A stretch of 64,000 nt of DNA, taken from assembly GCF_003324165.1 (NCBI RefSeq), contig NW_025407823.1:1019214-1083213 (forward strand), written 5' to 3'. This stretch comes from Naegleria lovaniensis (lineage: Eukaryota; Heterolobosea; Eutetramitea; Acrasida; Naegleriidae). Below the pieces are notes generated by a model that saw nothing but the letters and a program-made list of their open reading frames with translations, was not told where the DNA came from and ran no database searches. Shown in pieces: positions 11,538 to 23,000 of the stretch (position 1 is the first letter of the stretch; the number at the start of each line of letters is the position of its first letter). The position numbers and the translations under genes are program-made.

Positions 11538-13003
11538 TCATTGACCAGAAGAAAAAGAATTAATTTTTCCACAAAACAAGACACTTTTGGTTGGAAGATG
11601 ATGCAACACAAAAGCAAAAGGTCGATCCACCACAAATTCATATAATTTTTCTGTTGTTTGGCTTCTACGGGCACCTCCTTTTCCAAGTCCAACCATAGTA
11701 CATGCTGCGGCTTCCGTTCCATCTTCATCGGCCTTAATATACACTTTTTGAATGATTTTGGAAATGAATATTCTTTGACCATTGACATTTTCAGAAATTC
11801 CAGTAAAATTTGCTTGCAAGGGACTGAATGCGTGTTGCATGTTCAGAGGTGAGGATTTCAATACATCCGTTAAATTCTCTTTCACCTCCATGTTAAATTT
11901 AGGAATTTCAACTTTCCTGAATTTCAATCTTGTGGTTGGTGTGATTTGTTTCACATTTGCCAATTTTGAAAGAAACCATTCATCAAACTCTTGTTCACTT
12001 TCAACAGTGAGAGGAATACTTGTTTTGGGAATGATCACAATCATGGCATAGTTGGGATCTCGATAGAATAATTGTAAAATTTTGTACTGATGACGAGTTC
12101 ACCATACGAAAGAATGATTCCACCACTTGAAAACATTGACATGCGTTCACACTTGGTCGTTTCTCCAGTGGGATCCATGAGTGTTCTAAAACTCGCACGA
12201 GGATTAGTTCTGTTGATGTTGAATTTGTGCATCCAAGTACCTAAAAAGTGAATGGCGTTGACGAGGATTAGAGAAGTTGATTCGGATACATCACTTGAAG
12301 ACAACATGTTTGGAATGCGACCATTGGTTTTAGATTCAATCCATGAGTTGATTTTCTGAACTTGCTCCATGGGTTGTTCTTTAAAATTACATAATTCAGG
12401 CTCTGAATTGAAATATTGTTTCAGCTCACTTAAATATTCTAATTTCACATTTAAGGATTGTTCAAGGAATAATCGATTGGCCACTGATAGAGAAACAGAG
12501 ATTGGAGTGGAAGAACTTTCCACATTGGCACTTGTCTCTTCTGAAGAGGTCATTTTGAAATATTTCATACAAGTGTTCATATAACATTCCAAGTGTTCCA
12601 TTTTCCAATATTGCAACGGATTGAGCTCTTGCTCTGAGGAACAACCCTCAGAACATGATACCATCATACTTTCTTTCAATTGAAGAGCATGAACCAATTC
12701 AGAGAGTGTCTCGTCTTTGGATCCCATCAAGATCATCAGCATGACATGAAAAAAAGAAAATGGAGAAAATACCAAGTTACTCAAAGAGGCGCCGTTGGAA
12801 TTTTGTTTCATGAGTTGTGAAAGCATGACAGAACCGACTGCATTTTGTGCTGTTTGAAGTTTGTTTTCATGGCTCTTGTCTATGGCAACGGTAAATTGAG
12901 GAGTTGATTCGGTGTGATTCTTGGAACCTTGTTGAGTTTTAGATTTGGTTGTGGAGATTCTGGGTTGCAATTGCTTGTTTGCGGTGTTTAGTTCTTTTGG
13001 CAT
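11538..13003 (-). CDS. Intracellular serpin, probably inhibitory, with frame break
   Basis: A serine/cysteine protease inhibitor of the serpin fold, 488 residues if one base is restored. The start at 13003 (MPKELNTANKQL) follows an A-run; no signal peptide is seen and a basic, Gln/Thr-rich extension of about 60 residues precedes the fold. Core motifs are NLVFSPFSFFHVMLMILMG, VSLSVANRLFLEQS, INSWIESKTNGRIPNML, LILVNAIHFLGTW and the C-terminal DRPFAFVLHH. The hinge EDGTEAAACT matches inhibitory serpins (small residues P14-P9). The reactive loop after it is unusually long and contains an RR-S pair, so P1 may be Arg. The frame breaks near 12080 at GTACAAAATTTT; one more A gives KILQLFYRDPNYAMIVIIP, the expected strand. 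Confidence 0.85.
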
Positions 13004-13241
13004 TTTTTTACAGTTGGAAAGAATCAAAAGTTTACAACACGTAATTGTAAAAACAAGTGTATCGAAACGAAAATATTGGTTTTTCAAACACGTTAAATAA
13101 ACGAAGTGCAAAAAGACCACAAACTACCGAATGCGGAGCAACGATCACAATAGCTTCAGTATTTCTTATCTAATATTTGAACTCCAAATAAATTTTATAA
13201 GACATCGCTAAAGCAACAAAGCTCTAGATTACAAAAAAAAA
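13004..13241. promoter_or_regulatory. Divergent promoter region, serpin/STK19
   Basis: 238 bp lie between the start of the serpin (-) and STK19 (+). The region is AT-rich and both starts are preceded by A-runs (an A9 run directly before 13242). No individual element can be named. Confidence 0.35.
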
Positions 13242-14690
13242 ATGCCACCAAGAAAGTCCTTGACGCCCACATTGAAAACTAATAAAACTGCCAAGAATTT
13301 AGGTCTGAAGAGATCGGAAGTTGAAGATTTATCGGAAAAGGAATTACAATTAATGGAGATGGGAATGGCTTGTTCGGATGATTTCAGCCCTGCGTCGGAA
13401 AAAACGACCAATTCTTCACAATTAAAAAAGAGAAAAATTAATAAGAGCAATAGCACAACAACAAGTGATGGAAGTACGGATGGGAACCATTCAAAGACGG
13501 ATGATAATAACAAGATATTAAATCCAAAGTTGATTCAATCTCGGAGCGTTCGATCACCACCACAGAAATTGTTGGGGTCTTCAAACGACCAAACACTGGT
13601 ATCTCCATCTAAAACAACAACTAGCCTCAAGTCTCCTTCCAAACGAAGGATATCCACGTCTCCGAAAACTGCTGGCCAGCAATCAAGCGGAAATAATACA
13701 CCACCAACAAGTGCAACTTTTGAATTGAATCATCTTTCTGAAATTAATACTCACAATGACTTTGAAACTCAAAAAGATGTCTCTTCGTCATCAAATTTAG
13801 ATAGTATTGCCGATTATTTAGAAGAGGGAGAATCTTTTCAATTTTCAGATACTCATATTGGATTACTGAAAATTCGGCAAGAAATTCAGAGTGCCATTCT
13901 AAGTTGCAAGCACAAAATGAAATTCTTTTTCCCACCCGTTGTGCTTAAACATTTCCTATTTCATGAAAATATAATACCTAATCAAACACCAACTCAAATC
14001 GAAAAAACCCTAAATGAAATGATACAAAGTCATGAAATTAGAAGATTTTATATTGACAGAAAAATGTATAAGGATATTTTTGGATTTGTATTTACAGAAG
14101 ATTATATATCTAGCATTAAGAAACAATATGAAAGTTATTTGGAACAGTTGGAACGACACGAAAGCTCGCCAGAGGATGATTCTCGTGTTATTTCTGGAAT
14201 ACCATATTTCATTCATAAAAATCAAGAAGAATCAAGAAGGAAACTCAGTGAGCCAATGAAAAAGCAATTGTCACAAGTTATTTCTAATTTCTGTGAAAAC
14301 GTTCTTCTCAACGTGACAGAACCATTCATTGACAGAACAGACTTGGTGGATTGTCTATTTCCAGACTCTACCGAAGAGAGCTCAAGGCAAATTGATGACG
14401 GAATTACATTGCTCATGACCATTGGTGCATTGACAATCAAAGATACAAACTCGTTCTACTTTGCCATTCCCAACCTTTCGCAATTCATGTTCTATATTGA
14501 CAATGGAAGAAAAGAAATCCTTTCAATCTTGAGAAGAAAACAATTTAAGGAAATTATGGTTCACTCTCTCCTCCAACGACCTCTCAAGAATACCATCTTC
14601 AATCCCATGTTTCACATTCGAGACATGATTGGTGATGGTGACGTTTATGTGATTGATATCAATGGCCAGAAAATGATAAGAATAAGATGA
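13242..14690 (+). CDS. STK19: STK19-family winged-helix protein
   Basis: 482 residues in one exon. STK19 was named as a kinase but is a winged-helix DNA-binding protein that works in transcription-coupled nucleotide excision repair. Here residues 1-190 are basic, Ser/Thr/Lys-rich and disordered (SPSKRRISTSPK), followed by the folded part. The C-terminus has the family pattern: LLMTIGALTIKD, FYFAIPNLSQFMFYIDNGRK, EILSILRRKQFKEIM, LLQRPLK and FHIRDMIGDGDVYVIDINGQ. No kinase P-loop, HRD or DFG motif is present, consistent with a non-kinase. The start ATG follows an A9 run. The basic tail suggests nuclear location. Confidence 0.8.
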   Translation: MPPRKSLTPTLKTNKTAKNLGLKRSEVEDLSEKELQLMEMGMACSDDFSPASEKTTNSSQLKKRKINKSNSTTTSDGSTDGNHSKTDDNNKILNPKLIQSRSVRSPPQKLLGSSNDQTLVSPSKTTTSLKSPSKRRISTSPKTAGQQSSGNNTPPTSATFELNHLSEINTHNDFETQKDVSSSSNLDSIADYLEEGESFQFSDTHIGLLKIRQEIQSAILSCKHKMKFFFPPVVLKHFLFHENIIPNQTPTQIEKTLNEMIQSHEIRRFYIDRKMYKDIFGFVFTEDYISSIKKQYESYLEQLERHESSPEDDSRVISGIPYFIHKNQEESRRKLSEPMKKQLSQVISNFCENVLLNVTEPFIDRTDLVDCLFPDSTEESSRQIDDGITLLMTIGALTIKDTNSFYFAIPNLSQFMFYIDNGRKEILSILRRKQFKEIMVHSLLQRPLKNTIFNPMFHIRDMIGDGDVYVIDINGQKMIRIR

Positions 14691-14890
14691 GAGTTACTTT
14701 GGTAGAGAATTCACGTTAATAAGTTTGCACAACAGTAGTCATTTGGTGCAAATCTTCTTGGATTGTGTTTTCTCGTTCCCAGTTGCTCCAGACCTTGCAA
14801 GAACTATTCATGTTTGAATTGATTCAATAACCACTTTGAATTTCAATAGATCGCTTGAGGACATTTTCCTAGAATGCGGAGCGTTTCAAA

Positions 14891-15859
14891 ATGCTCAAAT
14901 TGTCCTCCATGTCTCCATGTGAAAAAAACCGCATTGCCAACAAACACAAAAAACAGTTCAACAAGCTTTCAATACTACTTTCAATGTCTCAATCAACCTT
15001 TGGAGCATCATTACCACAAGCTTCCACTTCTTTCGAGTATTTAAAATTATATGTTTCATTTCCGACAAGATCCATCAAGGTTTTATGGGTACTGAACGAA
15101 TTGAAGCTTCCTTTGAAATTCCAATACAACAGTCAACCAGTCCATGTGGAAACGCATACGACTCGTATTACAGATTCTGAAAACCATCTTCCAACGATCG
15201 AAGTGAATTTTCTGAATTTAGAAAAGGGAGACCATCTCCATCCAGAAATGAATCCTCATCCATTCCTCAAAGTTCCAACTCTTGTTTTCAAATTGAAAGG
15301 AAATCATGAAGAACAAGCTCTATTTGAATCGAATGCAATTATTTTCTTCTTACTAGACCATTTTCAACAACATTCTAAATTGACACAATTACAAGACAGC
15401 CAATCCAATGCCAACCGATACAAGTATGTGTTTTGGACAAATTCTTCCTTTGAAATCGAAGCTCAAGCGCCAATCAAGTTATTCAAAGCACTTGTTCAAA
15501 AAAAGAATTTAAACATGTCGACAAAAAGTCAATTAGTACTTTCACAAGAGGAACAAGAAGAGTTTGATGAAAAGGCAAAAATAATTTCACATCAATACTT
15601 ACCCTATTTAGAAAAGGAACTTTCTCAAAGAGATTCATCATGGAATTATTTATTAGGAAATGAATTCGATGTGGCTGATATTTGTATTGGTTTTTGTTTG
15701 AGCGGAATAGATACGTGCATGTTGTTGAAAGAATCAGTTCATCCCAAATGCTTTGAATATTTTCACAAATACATTCGATCCAGAGAGAGTTTTCAATGGA
15801 CCATGAAACAATTAATGACATTATACAGCAAGAATTTTGAGAGTGAATCAATGAAATAG
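14891..15859 (+). CDS. Glutathione S-transferase-like protein
   Basis: 322 residues in one exon. The N-terminal thioredoxin-like domain starts at LKLYVSFPTRSIKVLWVLNE (about residue 51) and includes the cis-proline segment HPFLKVPTLVF and the glutathione-binding-type LFESNAIIFFLLDHF. The all-helical C-terminal domain includes YLPYLEKELSQRDSSWNYLLG and the N-capping-like FDVADICIGFCLS. The first ATG (14891) gives a Lys/Ser-rich leader of about 50 residues that could be a mitochondrial presequence; an internal ATG at 14984 would remove most of it. The substrate class cannot be assigned. It is unusually long for a cytosolic GST because of the leader and an insertion after the first beta-alpha-beta unit. 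Confidence 0.75.
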   Translation: MLKLSSMSPCEKNRIANKHKKQFNKLSILLSMSQSTFGASLPQASTSFEYLKLYVSFPTRSIKVLWVLNELKLPLKFQYNSQPVHVETHTTRITDSENHLPTIEVNFLNLEKGDHLHPEMNPHPFLKVPTLVFKLKGNHEEQALFESNAIIFFLLDHFQQHSKLTQLQDSQSNANRYKYVFWTNSSFEIEAQAPIKLFKALVQKKNLNMSTKSQLVLSQEEQEEFDEKAKIISHQYLPYLEKELSQRDSSWNYLLGNEFDVADICIGFCLSGIDTCMLLKESVHPKCFEYFHKYIRSRESFQWTMKQLMTLYSKNFESESMK

Positions 15860-15943
15860 ATTATCCATAGTATCAACATTTACTATTAAAATTTAATTTG
15901 AAAATGATCTTACAATTTATAAATTTTTTGTAACGCAAAAAAA

Positions 15944-16876
15944 ATGTTGCCTTCATTCCATCCAGCAAATCCTTCCCTCGAAAATACTCATGATCGGATG
16001 GATTTTACAAAAATTCCTCACGAATTATTGCCATCCATTGCACTATTTCAAATAGACTCTCCCAAGAACATGTTGATGTGGTTTCTGATTCATCCCAAAC
16101 TATTCTATGAAAATATGTATGTTCGGAAACAATTGACGGATCATCTCCAACGCTTATGGTTCAACAAGTATTACCAAGAATATTATTTATGGAATGGCAG
16201 TGGTGGCCATAGTCATGGTCAGGATTGTAATAACGAAAAAAATCGACACCACAATTCCGAATTAAGAAGAAATAATTTACAAGTACATTTAAAAGAATTA
16301 TTTCAATTACGTGTCATTTGTCAAGGAGTAAAAACAGAACATCTTCTTGCATTGCATAGAGGAACCATACTGCAAATTGAAGATAATTGGGAAGCTATGA
16401 ATCGATGGATTGGTGATTACATGTCACTTTCAACATTATTTCAAATGAAATTTACACTCCTCACAGATTTGTGTTCAGTATACAACGAAGACTACAAGTG
16501 TCACTTGTTGAAAATGAGCTATGCCTTTAAACCATGCAATAGCTCGTTGGTAGAGGAGCATTCTGTAAATCTTAATCAAATAACGTCGTACAGGGTTTGC
16601 ATACATATTCATTTTGAAATCAGGACTAGTATGAGCTTGGGGTCGTTACAAGATGCGCCTCGATCTGTGTTGATGGTGACCACAACTAGTCAGAAAATCG
16701 CATGCAAACAGTTCTTGATTCAGGCTGATTCCAACGATTTCAAGAAAGGAATATTGGTTTTCATTGGTGAATTCTCTACCAATGTAATGCTTAATGGTAA
16801 TAGTTTGCCCTTAAAATTCATGTATGGAGTTTCAGGGTATACTTATTCAGAGGAGTTTTATTTGGAATTAAAATGA
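15944..16876 (+). CDS. Hypothetical protein, possible F-box-like N-terminus
   Basis: 310 residues in one exon, start preceded by a run of A. Residues 20-50 (FTKIPHELLPSIALFQIDSP) resemble the first helix of an F-box (IP-x-ELL), but the rest of the box is not convincing. The middle is charged and helical with a His/Asn-rich loop (GSGGHSHGQDCNNEKNRHH). The C-terminal half is beta-rich without recognisable motifs. It lies between the GST (+) and TIM50 (-, tail to tail). Function unknown. Confidence 0.55.
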   Translation: MLPSFHPANPSLENTHDRMDFTKIPHELLPSIALFQIDSPKNMLMWFLIHPKLFYENMYVRKQLTDHLQRLWFNKYYQEYYLWNGSGGHSHGQDCNNEKNRHHNSELRRNNLQVHLKELFQLRVICQGVKTEHLLALHRGTILQIEDNWEAMNRWIGDYMSLSTLFQMKFTLLTDLCSVYNEDYKCHLLKMSYAFKPCNSSLVEEHSVNLNQITSYRVCIHIHFEIRTSMSLGSLQDAPRSVLMVTTTSQKIACKQFLIQADSNDFKKGILVFIGEFSTNVMLNGNSLPLKFMYGVSGYTYSEEFYLELK

Positions 16877-16980
16877 TTTGAGCGTTTTGGCATTCTCATA
16901 TCTGTCCTCACAAAATTATTCGAAAAAGACACCACACCATAGTGTTGATAATTGAAATGTTGAATTCAAGAGATGATTTA

Positions 16981-18228
16981 TTACTTTCTCAAGCCAAACC
17001 AACCTCCGCTTTGTGCTGGAGGCTTTTCATCAGTAGTGGGTTGTGTAGATGCTGTTTGTGGAGATCGTTCCTTTCTTCTCTTTTCCAACATGTTAATAAA
17101 ATCACGAGCAATTTCTGGAGCAAGTTTCTCCTTGTTTCCATATTCTTGTAAAATTGTCCTCACATCAATTCTGCCAGATTTGGTTGCAACCATTTCCAAG
17201 AATGGGATCAAATCAACAAGAGTTCTATCTTGAGTGTCGCCCTTCCAAGGTGTTATTCTAAGAGTATTTTCTGGCTGTTTGCTGTAAGCGTCTGGGCGAT
17301 GTTCAATCATGATAATTCTCTCCAAAGGTCGATTCAAAAGTGAAAGATCTTTGACATTTCTTGTTCCTTCTGTGACGGTAGCATCCTTAAAAAGCTTGTG
17401 AGCCACTTGATACTGATCAATTTTTTCTAACATTTGAGCCAGAGATGGTGTCATGTAATTGTCAGAGAAAAATACAATCTCATAATGTTTGGAAAGAGCT
17501 TGTAAAAATTGATCCACTCCAGGACGTTTTTGAGTCTTCCAACCAGCACGAGAATTATACGAGGAATAAACAAGGAAATTTTCGACTGGTACAACGAGCA
17601 CTGGTTTCATTGGTTGTCCTTGAGGAATATCTGGAAGCAATTTGGATTGTTGTGGCTTTTTCAAAGGAGCAATAAGTTCCTCAAATCTTTCTTGCATATT
17701 TTTCAAGCTAAATCCTTTCTCTGCAAAGGCACTGAAGAGGTTATACAGAGCTATCACCGTAACAATTGGTAATGTATATTTCATACCATAATGATGCCAG
17801 TTTGGCTTGGTGCGAACCTTTTCTTTTGCTTGATTATCTCCCATATCCTCATAATCAGCTGTTTTCTTCTTTTTTTCGTCAGCCTTTGTTTTTTCGGATT
17901 TATCACTTGTTTTCTCCTCTGTTGATTGTTTTGATTCTTCAGAAGTATTTGTTTCTTCACTAGTTTCTTCCTCTTGTGGAGGTGGTTGAGGATTGTTCTT
18001 TCTCTCTTCGGCTTTCATTCTTTTAATCCTCTCGGCCTTTTCTCTCAAACTTTCTGCGGATTCTTCGCTAGGTGGTTTAGGAGAAGAAACACGCAAATGA
18101 TTTTGAAAAGTGGTCGAGAAGGCTCTCGTGTTGTGTTCTTTAGAATTTATAACGTTGCAGAACGATGAAGCATGCTGATTGAAAATTGAGAGGAACAAGT
18201 CTAATTGTAATGGAATGATAATGGCCAT
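16981..18228 (-). CDS. TIM50: Mitochondrial import inner membrane translocase subunit Tim50
   Basis: 415 residues in one exon. Tim50 is the presequence receptor of the TIM23 complex, exposing its C-terminal domain to the intermembrane space. The N-terminus is a plausible presequence (MAIIIPLQLDLFLSIF, then Arg/Ser-rich). An acidic/Lys-rich low-complexity segment (about 50-135) follows, then one membrane span (YTLPIVTVIALYNLFSAF, about 150-168) and an FCP1/HAD-like domain (about 200-345). The domain starts KPVLVVPVENFLVYSSYNS, so the phosphatase DxDx motif is absent, as in other Tim50 proteins. RPGVDQFLQALSKHYEIVFFS and PLERIIMIEHRPDAY are family hallmarks. The C-terminus is Pro/Thr/Lys-rich. 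Confidence 0.88.
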   Translation of the reverse strand: MAIIIPLQLDLFLSIFNQHASSFCNVINSKEHNTRAFSTTFQNHLRVSSPKPPSEESAESLREKAERIKRMKAEERKNNPQPPPQEEETSEETNTSEESKQSTEEKTSDKSEKTKADEKKKKTADYEDMGDNQAKEKVRTKPNWHHYGMKYTLPIVTVIALYNLFSAFAEKGFSLKNMQERFEELIAPLKKPQQSKLLPDIPQGQPMKPVLVVPVENFLVYSSYNSRAGWKTQKRPGVDQFLQALSKHYEIVFFSDNYMTPSLAQMLEKIDQYQVAHKLFKDATVTEGTRNVKDLSLLNRPLERIIMIEHRPDAYSKQPENTLRITPWKGDTQDRTLVDLIPFLEMVATKSGRIDVRTILQEYGNKEKLAPEIARDFINMLEKRRKERSPQTASTQPTTDEKPPAQSGGWFGLRK

Positions 18229-18720
18229 GGATATTCAATTGAATATCATGATGATGATAAATTCAAGATGGAAACATTAACGAACATGATGAGATTAATT
18301 GTACAAATGTATAAATGATGATTAAGAGATAGGGGGAAATCAGCACATTGTTGATGAATTGTTATTATTATTGTTGAATCCATCATCATCATACATTTAA
18401 TCCGAATTCAAATATCCGATTAGATAAATTCATTGTTGATAAATTCATAATTGCGTCATGAATTGCAACACTTACTCTTTTCCTTCTGACTAAGACTGGA
18501 CTTTTTTCCAGCTCGCAACAAGATTGGCAACCACTGCTTTAACATGCTATTGTTGATGATGAAAATCAATATTTTTTTCAAAAACACAACAAAAAAACAT
18601 TTATTCAATCAAAATTCAGTCTCTGGGTTAAAAGCACAAAACAGAGGAATACATTACACTCTCTGATGTGAATGTTGAGGAGGAGGAAGGTAATTTACTG
18701 ATGGTACTTTAGAGTTACAT
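18229..18720. other. Gene-free spacer
   Basis: 492 bp between TIM50 and the pICln-like gene, both on the minus strand. It is AT-rich with repeated ATCATCATG/ATGATGAT words and short A-runs. No ORF, RNA gene or longer repeat was recognised. Confidence 0.5.
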
Positions 18721-19611
18721 TTAGAGAATTTTCTTCTTTTTATTGTCAAGTTCTTCGTCGTCTACGTCTTCCCATTCATCCTCATCATCCAGGTCATTAT
18801 CAGCAGAGTTCAATTCACCATCATGTTCCTCTCGTTCTGTTCGATCTCTGACGAGGACAGCTCTTCTCATTTCTTCAATATTGTATACCCAGCCATCCGA
18901 ATTCATGCACAATTTATCGTCAAGATTAATGTCATTCATCATTGAATTGAGATGTTCATTTTCGGTATGGTTGGCATCGAGAGGTACATTTTCTGCTGCT
19001 ATGGAGAAGGCTCGATACATGTCCTGATACATTTGATTGAGTTGTTGCTCATGTGATGATTCTAGAGATGAATCCTCTTGTTGTTGTTGAGATGCTGTTG
19101 TTGCCACGGTAATAATCATTTCACACACATCATCATCATTGAAATCTTCTTCTTCAGAGGATCCTGCAAGGCCGCTTTGGCCACTTTCCATCGTTGATAA
19201 TTGACAATACATGCACAGAGTTGGAGATTGTTGAACACCATGCATCAAAATGTCTCTGAAATGTATCTTGTAGGCAGTCAACGTATCGGAAAGCAATAAC
19301 AAGTGTTCCGATGAAACAAAAAGCTTTACATGTTCAACCATATGCTGCCTATCATTCTCTTCTGCAAAAACAAATTTTACGTTCACTCGGTGAGGACACG
19401 AGTAGATGATCATGGACGGCGAATTAGGTTGTTGCGCCGACACCCGTATGGAGGAAACTAATTCCTCTCGTGTGCTATTATTTGATAAGGGCTGAGAGTG
19501 GTGAATACTATGATTGGTATCACTGTGATCCAGTAACAATCTTCGGAGGTCATCTTCCTGTGTTGGTTGTCGTGGAAGAGAAATTTGCTGAACGGTTACG
19601 GGAAGAGTCAT
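18721..19611 (-). CDS. pICln-like methylosome subunit (candidate)
   Basis: 296 residues if translation starts at 19611 (MTLPVTVQQ), which follows an A-run; the frame is open further upstream through a CTG-repeat Ala tract (19687-19708) with ATGs at 19677/19674. The folded part shows a PH-like strand pattern: HVKLFVSSEHLLLLS, YKIHFRDILMHGV, a CMYCQL strand, a Glu/Asp-rich loop, then CEMIITVATT and a helix ending YRAFSIAAE. The tail is strongly acidic (DLDDEDEWEDVDDEELD). This order (PH fold with an acidic insert and acidic C-terminus) is that of pICln, the PRMT5-associated chaperone that loads Sm proteins. Similarity is moderate, so the call is tentative; another PH-domain protein is possible. 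Confidence 0.5.
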   Translation of the reverse strand: MTLPVTVQQISLPRQPTQEDDLRRLLLDHSDTNHSIHHSQPLSNNSTREELVSSIRVSAQQPNSPSMIIYSCPHRVNVKFVFAEENDRQHMVEHVKLFVSSEHLLLLSDTLTAYKIHFRDILMHGVQQSPTLCMYCQLSTMESGQSGLAGSSEEEDFNDDDVCEMIITVATTASQQQQEDSSLESSHEQQLNQMYQDMYRAFSIAAENVPLDANHTENEHLNSMMNDINLDDKLCMNSDGWVYNIEEMRRAVLVRDRTEREEHDGELNSADNDLDDEDEWEDVDDEELDNKKKKIL

Positions 19612-20056
19612 TGTTAATTTTTTTTTCCTTATTGTATTGGTTGAGAGTCTCCCGTCACCAATAATTGACCTCATCATACTGTTGTAACATGCTGCTGCTG
19701 CTGCTGCTGTTGTAACAGAGCCAAAACGATCCAAATCAAAGAAGGAGCTCCCTGGTGGTGGTTCATTGTGGATTGCTGCAACAACCAAAAAAATCCGCGC
19801 AAGCCAATCCCGCGAACATATTTACGACAAATTTTCTCACTAAGCCTTACACGCGATTGTATCTACGCGGATATCTCAATAGCAACAACGCCAAGAGCAA
19901 CAACAACACCAACAACCACAAAATAACGAATCGCTGTGCCATCCTAGTCTTCAACCCCACCCACTCTACTCGAGCAAGTCAGTCTGTAAATCTATTATCC
20001 ACTACCTTGTACAAAATCATAACCATTATTGCTCGAACGATCATCACTACCCTTAT
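19612..20056. promoter_or_regulatory. Divergent intergenic region, pICln-like/receptor cyclase
   Basis: About 445 bp. The left part contains a (CTG)n tract that could be coding if the pICln-like gene starts further upstream. The right part (19790-20056) is rich in AACAACAACACC-type words. It must hold both promoters, but no distinct element is recognisable. Confidence 0.35.
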
Positions 20057-23000
20057 ATGGCGTTATTAAGAATTATATTTATTTTCTTGGCTAGTAGTTT
20101 ACTACTTTGTAGTACTCACGTTGCTAAGGCTCAATCATCTTTTACTTTTAATCAAACATTATACGACAAGAAGTGGAATGATGAGTCCGAAATTGTGTTT
20201 GGACAGTCCACTGCCCTTACAGGTCAAACCAGGGAGTAAGTTGAAAGCATTTATATCACGTCCGGACAGATATCTGACATTCATGATTGCTATGGTCATT
20301 TCTCTCGTGTTCATTTCCCAACATGTATGTTGCATCTTCGCGACATATTCCTTGTTCGTGAATGATTTCAAACCACCCTCCTCTTATCGAAATGGCATGC
20401 CCACCACGATAGACTTGGATACCCGCTAATGGTCGGAATACAGGCAGCCTTTAAGGAAATTAACGAATTGGGAGGTGTGTGGGGAGGTAAAAAGCTCCGT
20501 CTCTACTCATTGGACGACGGCTATGAACCTCCTCGATGCATCAATAATACTCTCGTTTTGCTGAATAATCAGACAATATTTGGCCTATTGGGTTACATGG
20601 GTAAGTAGTCGACATGCACGGAATAACATGATATCATATTCATGCAACGTTATTCGAATGGTATTGAACATTCAACATTTTGCTGACGGTATCGAATTGT
20701 GTGAACCATTTTCAAACCATGTTTTCACACAATTCGAACACGTAAGGAACGGGTACAAGTCAAGCCATTCTCAATCTACTCATAGAATCAAAAATGCCTT
20801 ATATTGGGGCCTTAACTGGAGGATTGTTTCTACGTACGCCCTTCTATCCAAATATTATCAATGTGAGAGCCAGTTATCAAGACGAAACTGCAGCCATGGT
20901 TGAATATTTGGTCAACATTAAAATGTTGCGAAGGATTGCCATTTTTTATCAGAATGATGCTTTTGGAGTTTCAGGATTGGGTATGTGTTCATTTGTATTC
21001 GATTCATCGTATGTGTTCACGTTTACCCAATATGCTGCATTTACTGATTTTTATTATGGTGATGAATTCATGTGCTTTTTTGTGGAATGATTCATTCAAA
21101 ATGGACGGTCACAAAATTGGTGGATTTTTAACTTTTTATTTGACAACAATTTTTTAACATCTCTCTTAAAAAGACGGATCCACTCTTGCTCTGACCGCTC
21201 TTGGCATGAGCCTTGTTTCTAAGGGAACGTACGAAAGAAATACGATCGAAGTTTCGAACGCACTCGAATCTATTGTGAAAGGAAAACCACAGGCAATTAT
21301 TTGCATGTCAACTTACAAACCTACTGTAGAATTCATTAATCGAGTCATGGCCAGAACAGATTATGATCCTGCAATTTTATTCGTGACAGGCTCTTTCATT
21401 GGGTCAAATATTCTTCCATATAGAGATCGTGTTGTAATCACTCAAGTGTTTCCAGCTCCTACCAACACGAAATATCCAATCGTATTGTCATACCAACGAG
21501 CAATGAAAGCATACGACCCTACTTTCATTCCATCATTGGTTGAATTGGAAGGTTATATGGCTGCAAAGCTTACTATTAACATTCTCACACAACGAGTATC
21601 TGGAGATTTGACACGATCCAATTTCATTGATTTGCTCTATTCGTCAGGAACGTACGTGATGGATAATACAGTGGTTGGCCCCTATACCAAATGCTCCACA
21701 ACAAGCTCTTCTCGAAGATCCACATTTGTATTTGAGGACACATCTTCTTCCAATAATCCTATATTAACAGAAATTACTCCACCAAATCATGAGTCCTCTT
21801 CACACAGAAGGTACAAATCAGACCAAATTACAAGTCATCGCCTTAGGAGTGATTGGACCTCTAGAAGAGTATTGTCCACTTCCTCTTCTGCATGCTCTTG
21901 TAATCAAGGGCTTCGATCAGTGTGGAAGACCATACAAAACGCTGATGCTTCGTTCACAGAAATTGGAGATCCAGTTGTTTGGGATTTACCTGGCTCTTCA
22001 AGTTTCTCATGCTTTTTTGACCCTACCAAAATTTCTCTGCCCATTGTGTTTGGTCACATTTCAGACGGTAGCGCATACGACTCTGATTTCATTTCGGGAG
22101 TGTCTGCTGTGTTTAAAGACAGAAACGACAAGCAATCAGGTGTGAGAGGAAAGAGATTGGAAATTTTACCTATTGTCATCAATGGTACTGCTGTCTCTGT
22201 GGAGTCCCTAGTTAACGCCAGCAGAAAATTTGTGGTGGACAATAACGCCATAGGCCTTGTGGGAAGTAAGATTAATAGCATCCCAACAGCCACTTCGTTT
22301 TTAGAACAATTTGCATCACAGTTCAGTAGCATGGTGTTTATAAATCCAGAGACATCATTCGACACACCACAGTTGCGAGACACTTTTTCTCGTAACATTA
22401 TTCATTTAACCACATCTATTAGAGAGAGGTTGTTATCAGTCCTAGATTACAGTATGAATACTTTGGGATTGTCTCGCTTCTCGTTCATTAGTACAGGCGA
22501 CACCGATGGAAAATATATTCGCTCAGAGTTTATGAGAATGCTGGAAGAGTATGAGCTTTATTTGGACAGCGAGATTATGTTTTCCTCTTCGAATATCCTT
22601 TCTTCCTCTCAAGTCAAAGAGTATCTTACGGTTGATAATGCCAACGCTCAAGCGTTTGTAATATCAATACCAAAGGATGACATTGACTTTAGGGTTTTGC
22701 AGGAAATTCTTACTGGCATTGCATCTATCAAGCTCAGAAAAGAAATTGTCATATTTTGTCTGTATTTTAGGAATTTGCAGTGGGAACCAAGGATTGCTGA
22801 TTTATTGAACAACTCCTCGTTTTCGTCTATTAGTTTTTATTTGGTGGAGCCATTCCCCTACGTTCGTACAAAGCATTCGTTTATTGATACCTTTCAATCA
22901 GTCGTCAACAAGTATCTAACCACCCCCACCAAAAACACAACAGGTGTTGTTCAAGGTTTTTTAGTTGGAAGTTTTATAATTGAGATTCTTGACAATATTT

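Noticed and set aside
12065-12098. 34-nt intron explaining the serpin frame break
   Set aside because: Too short, and it would delete the conserved strand that a single added A restores.
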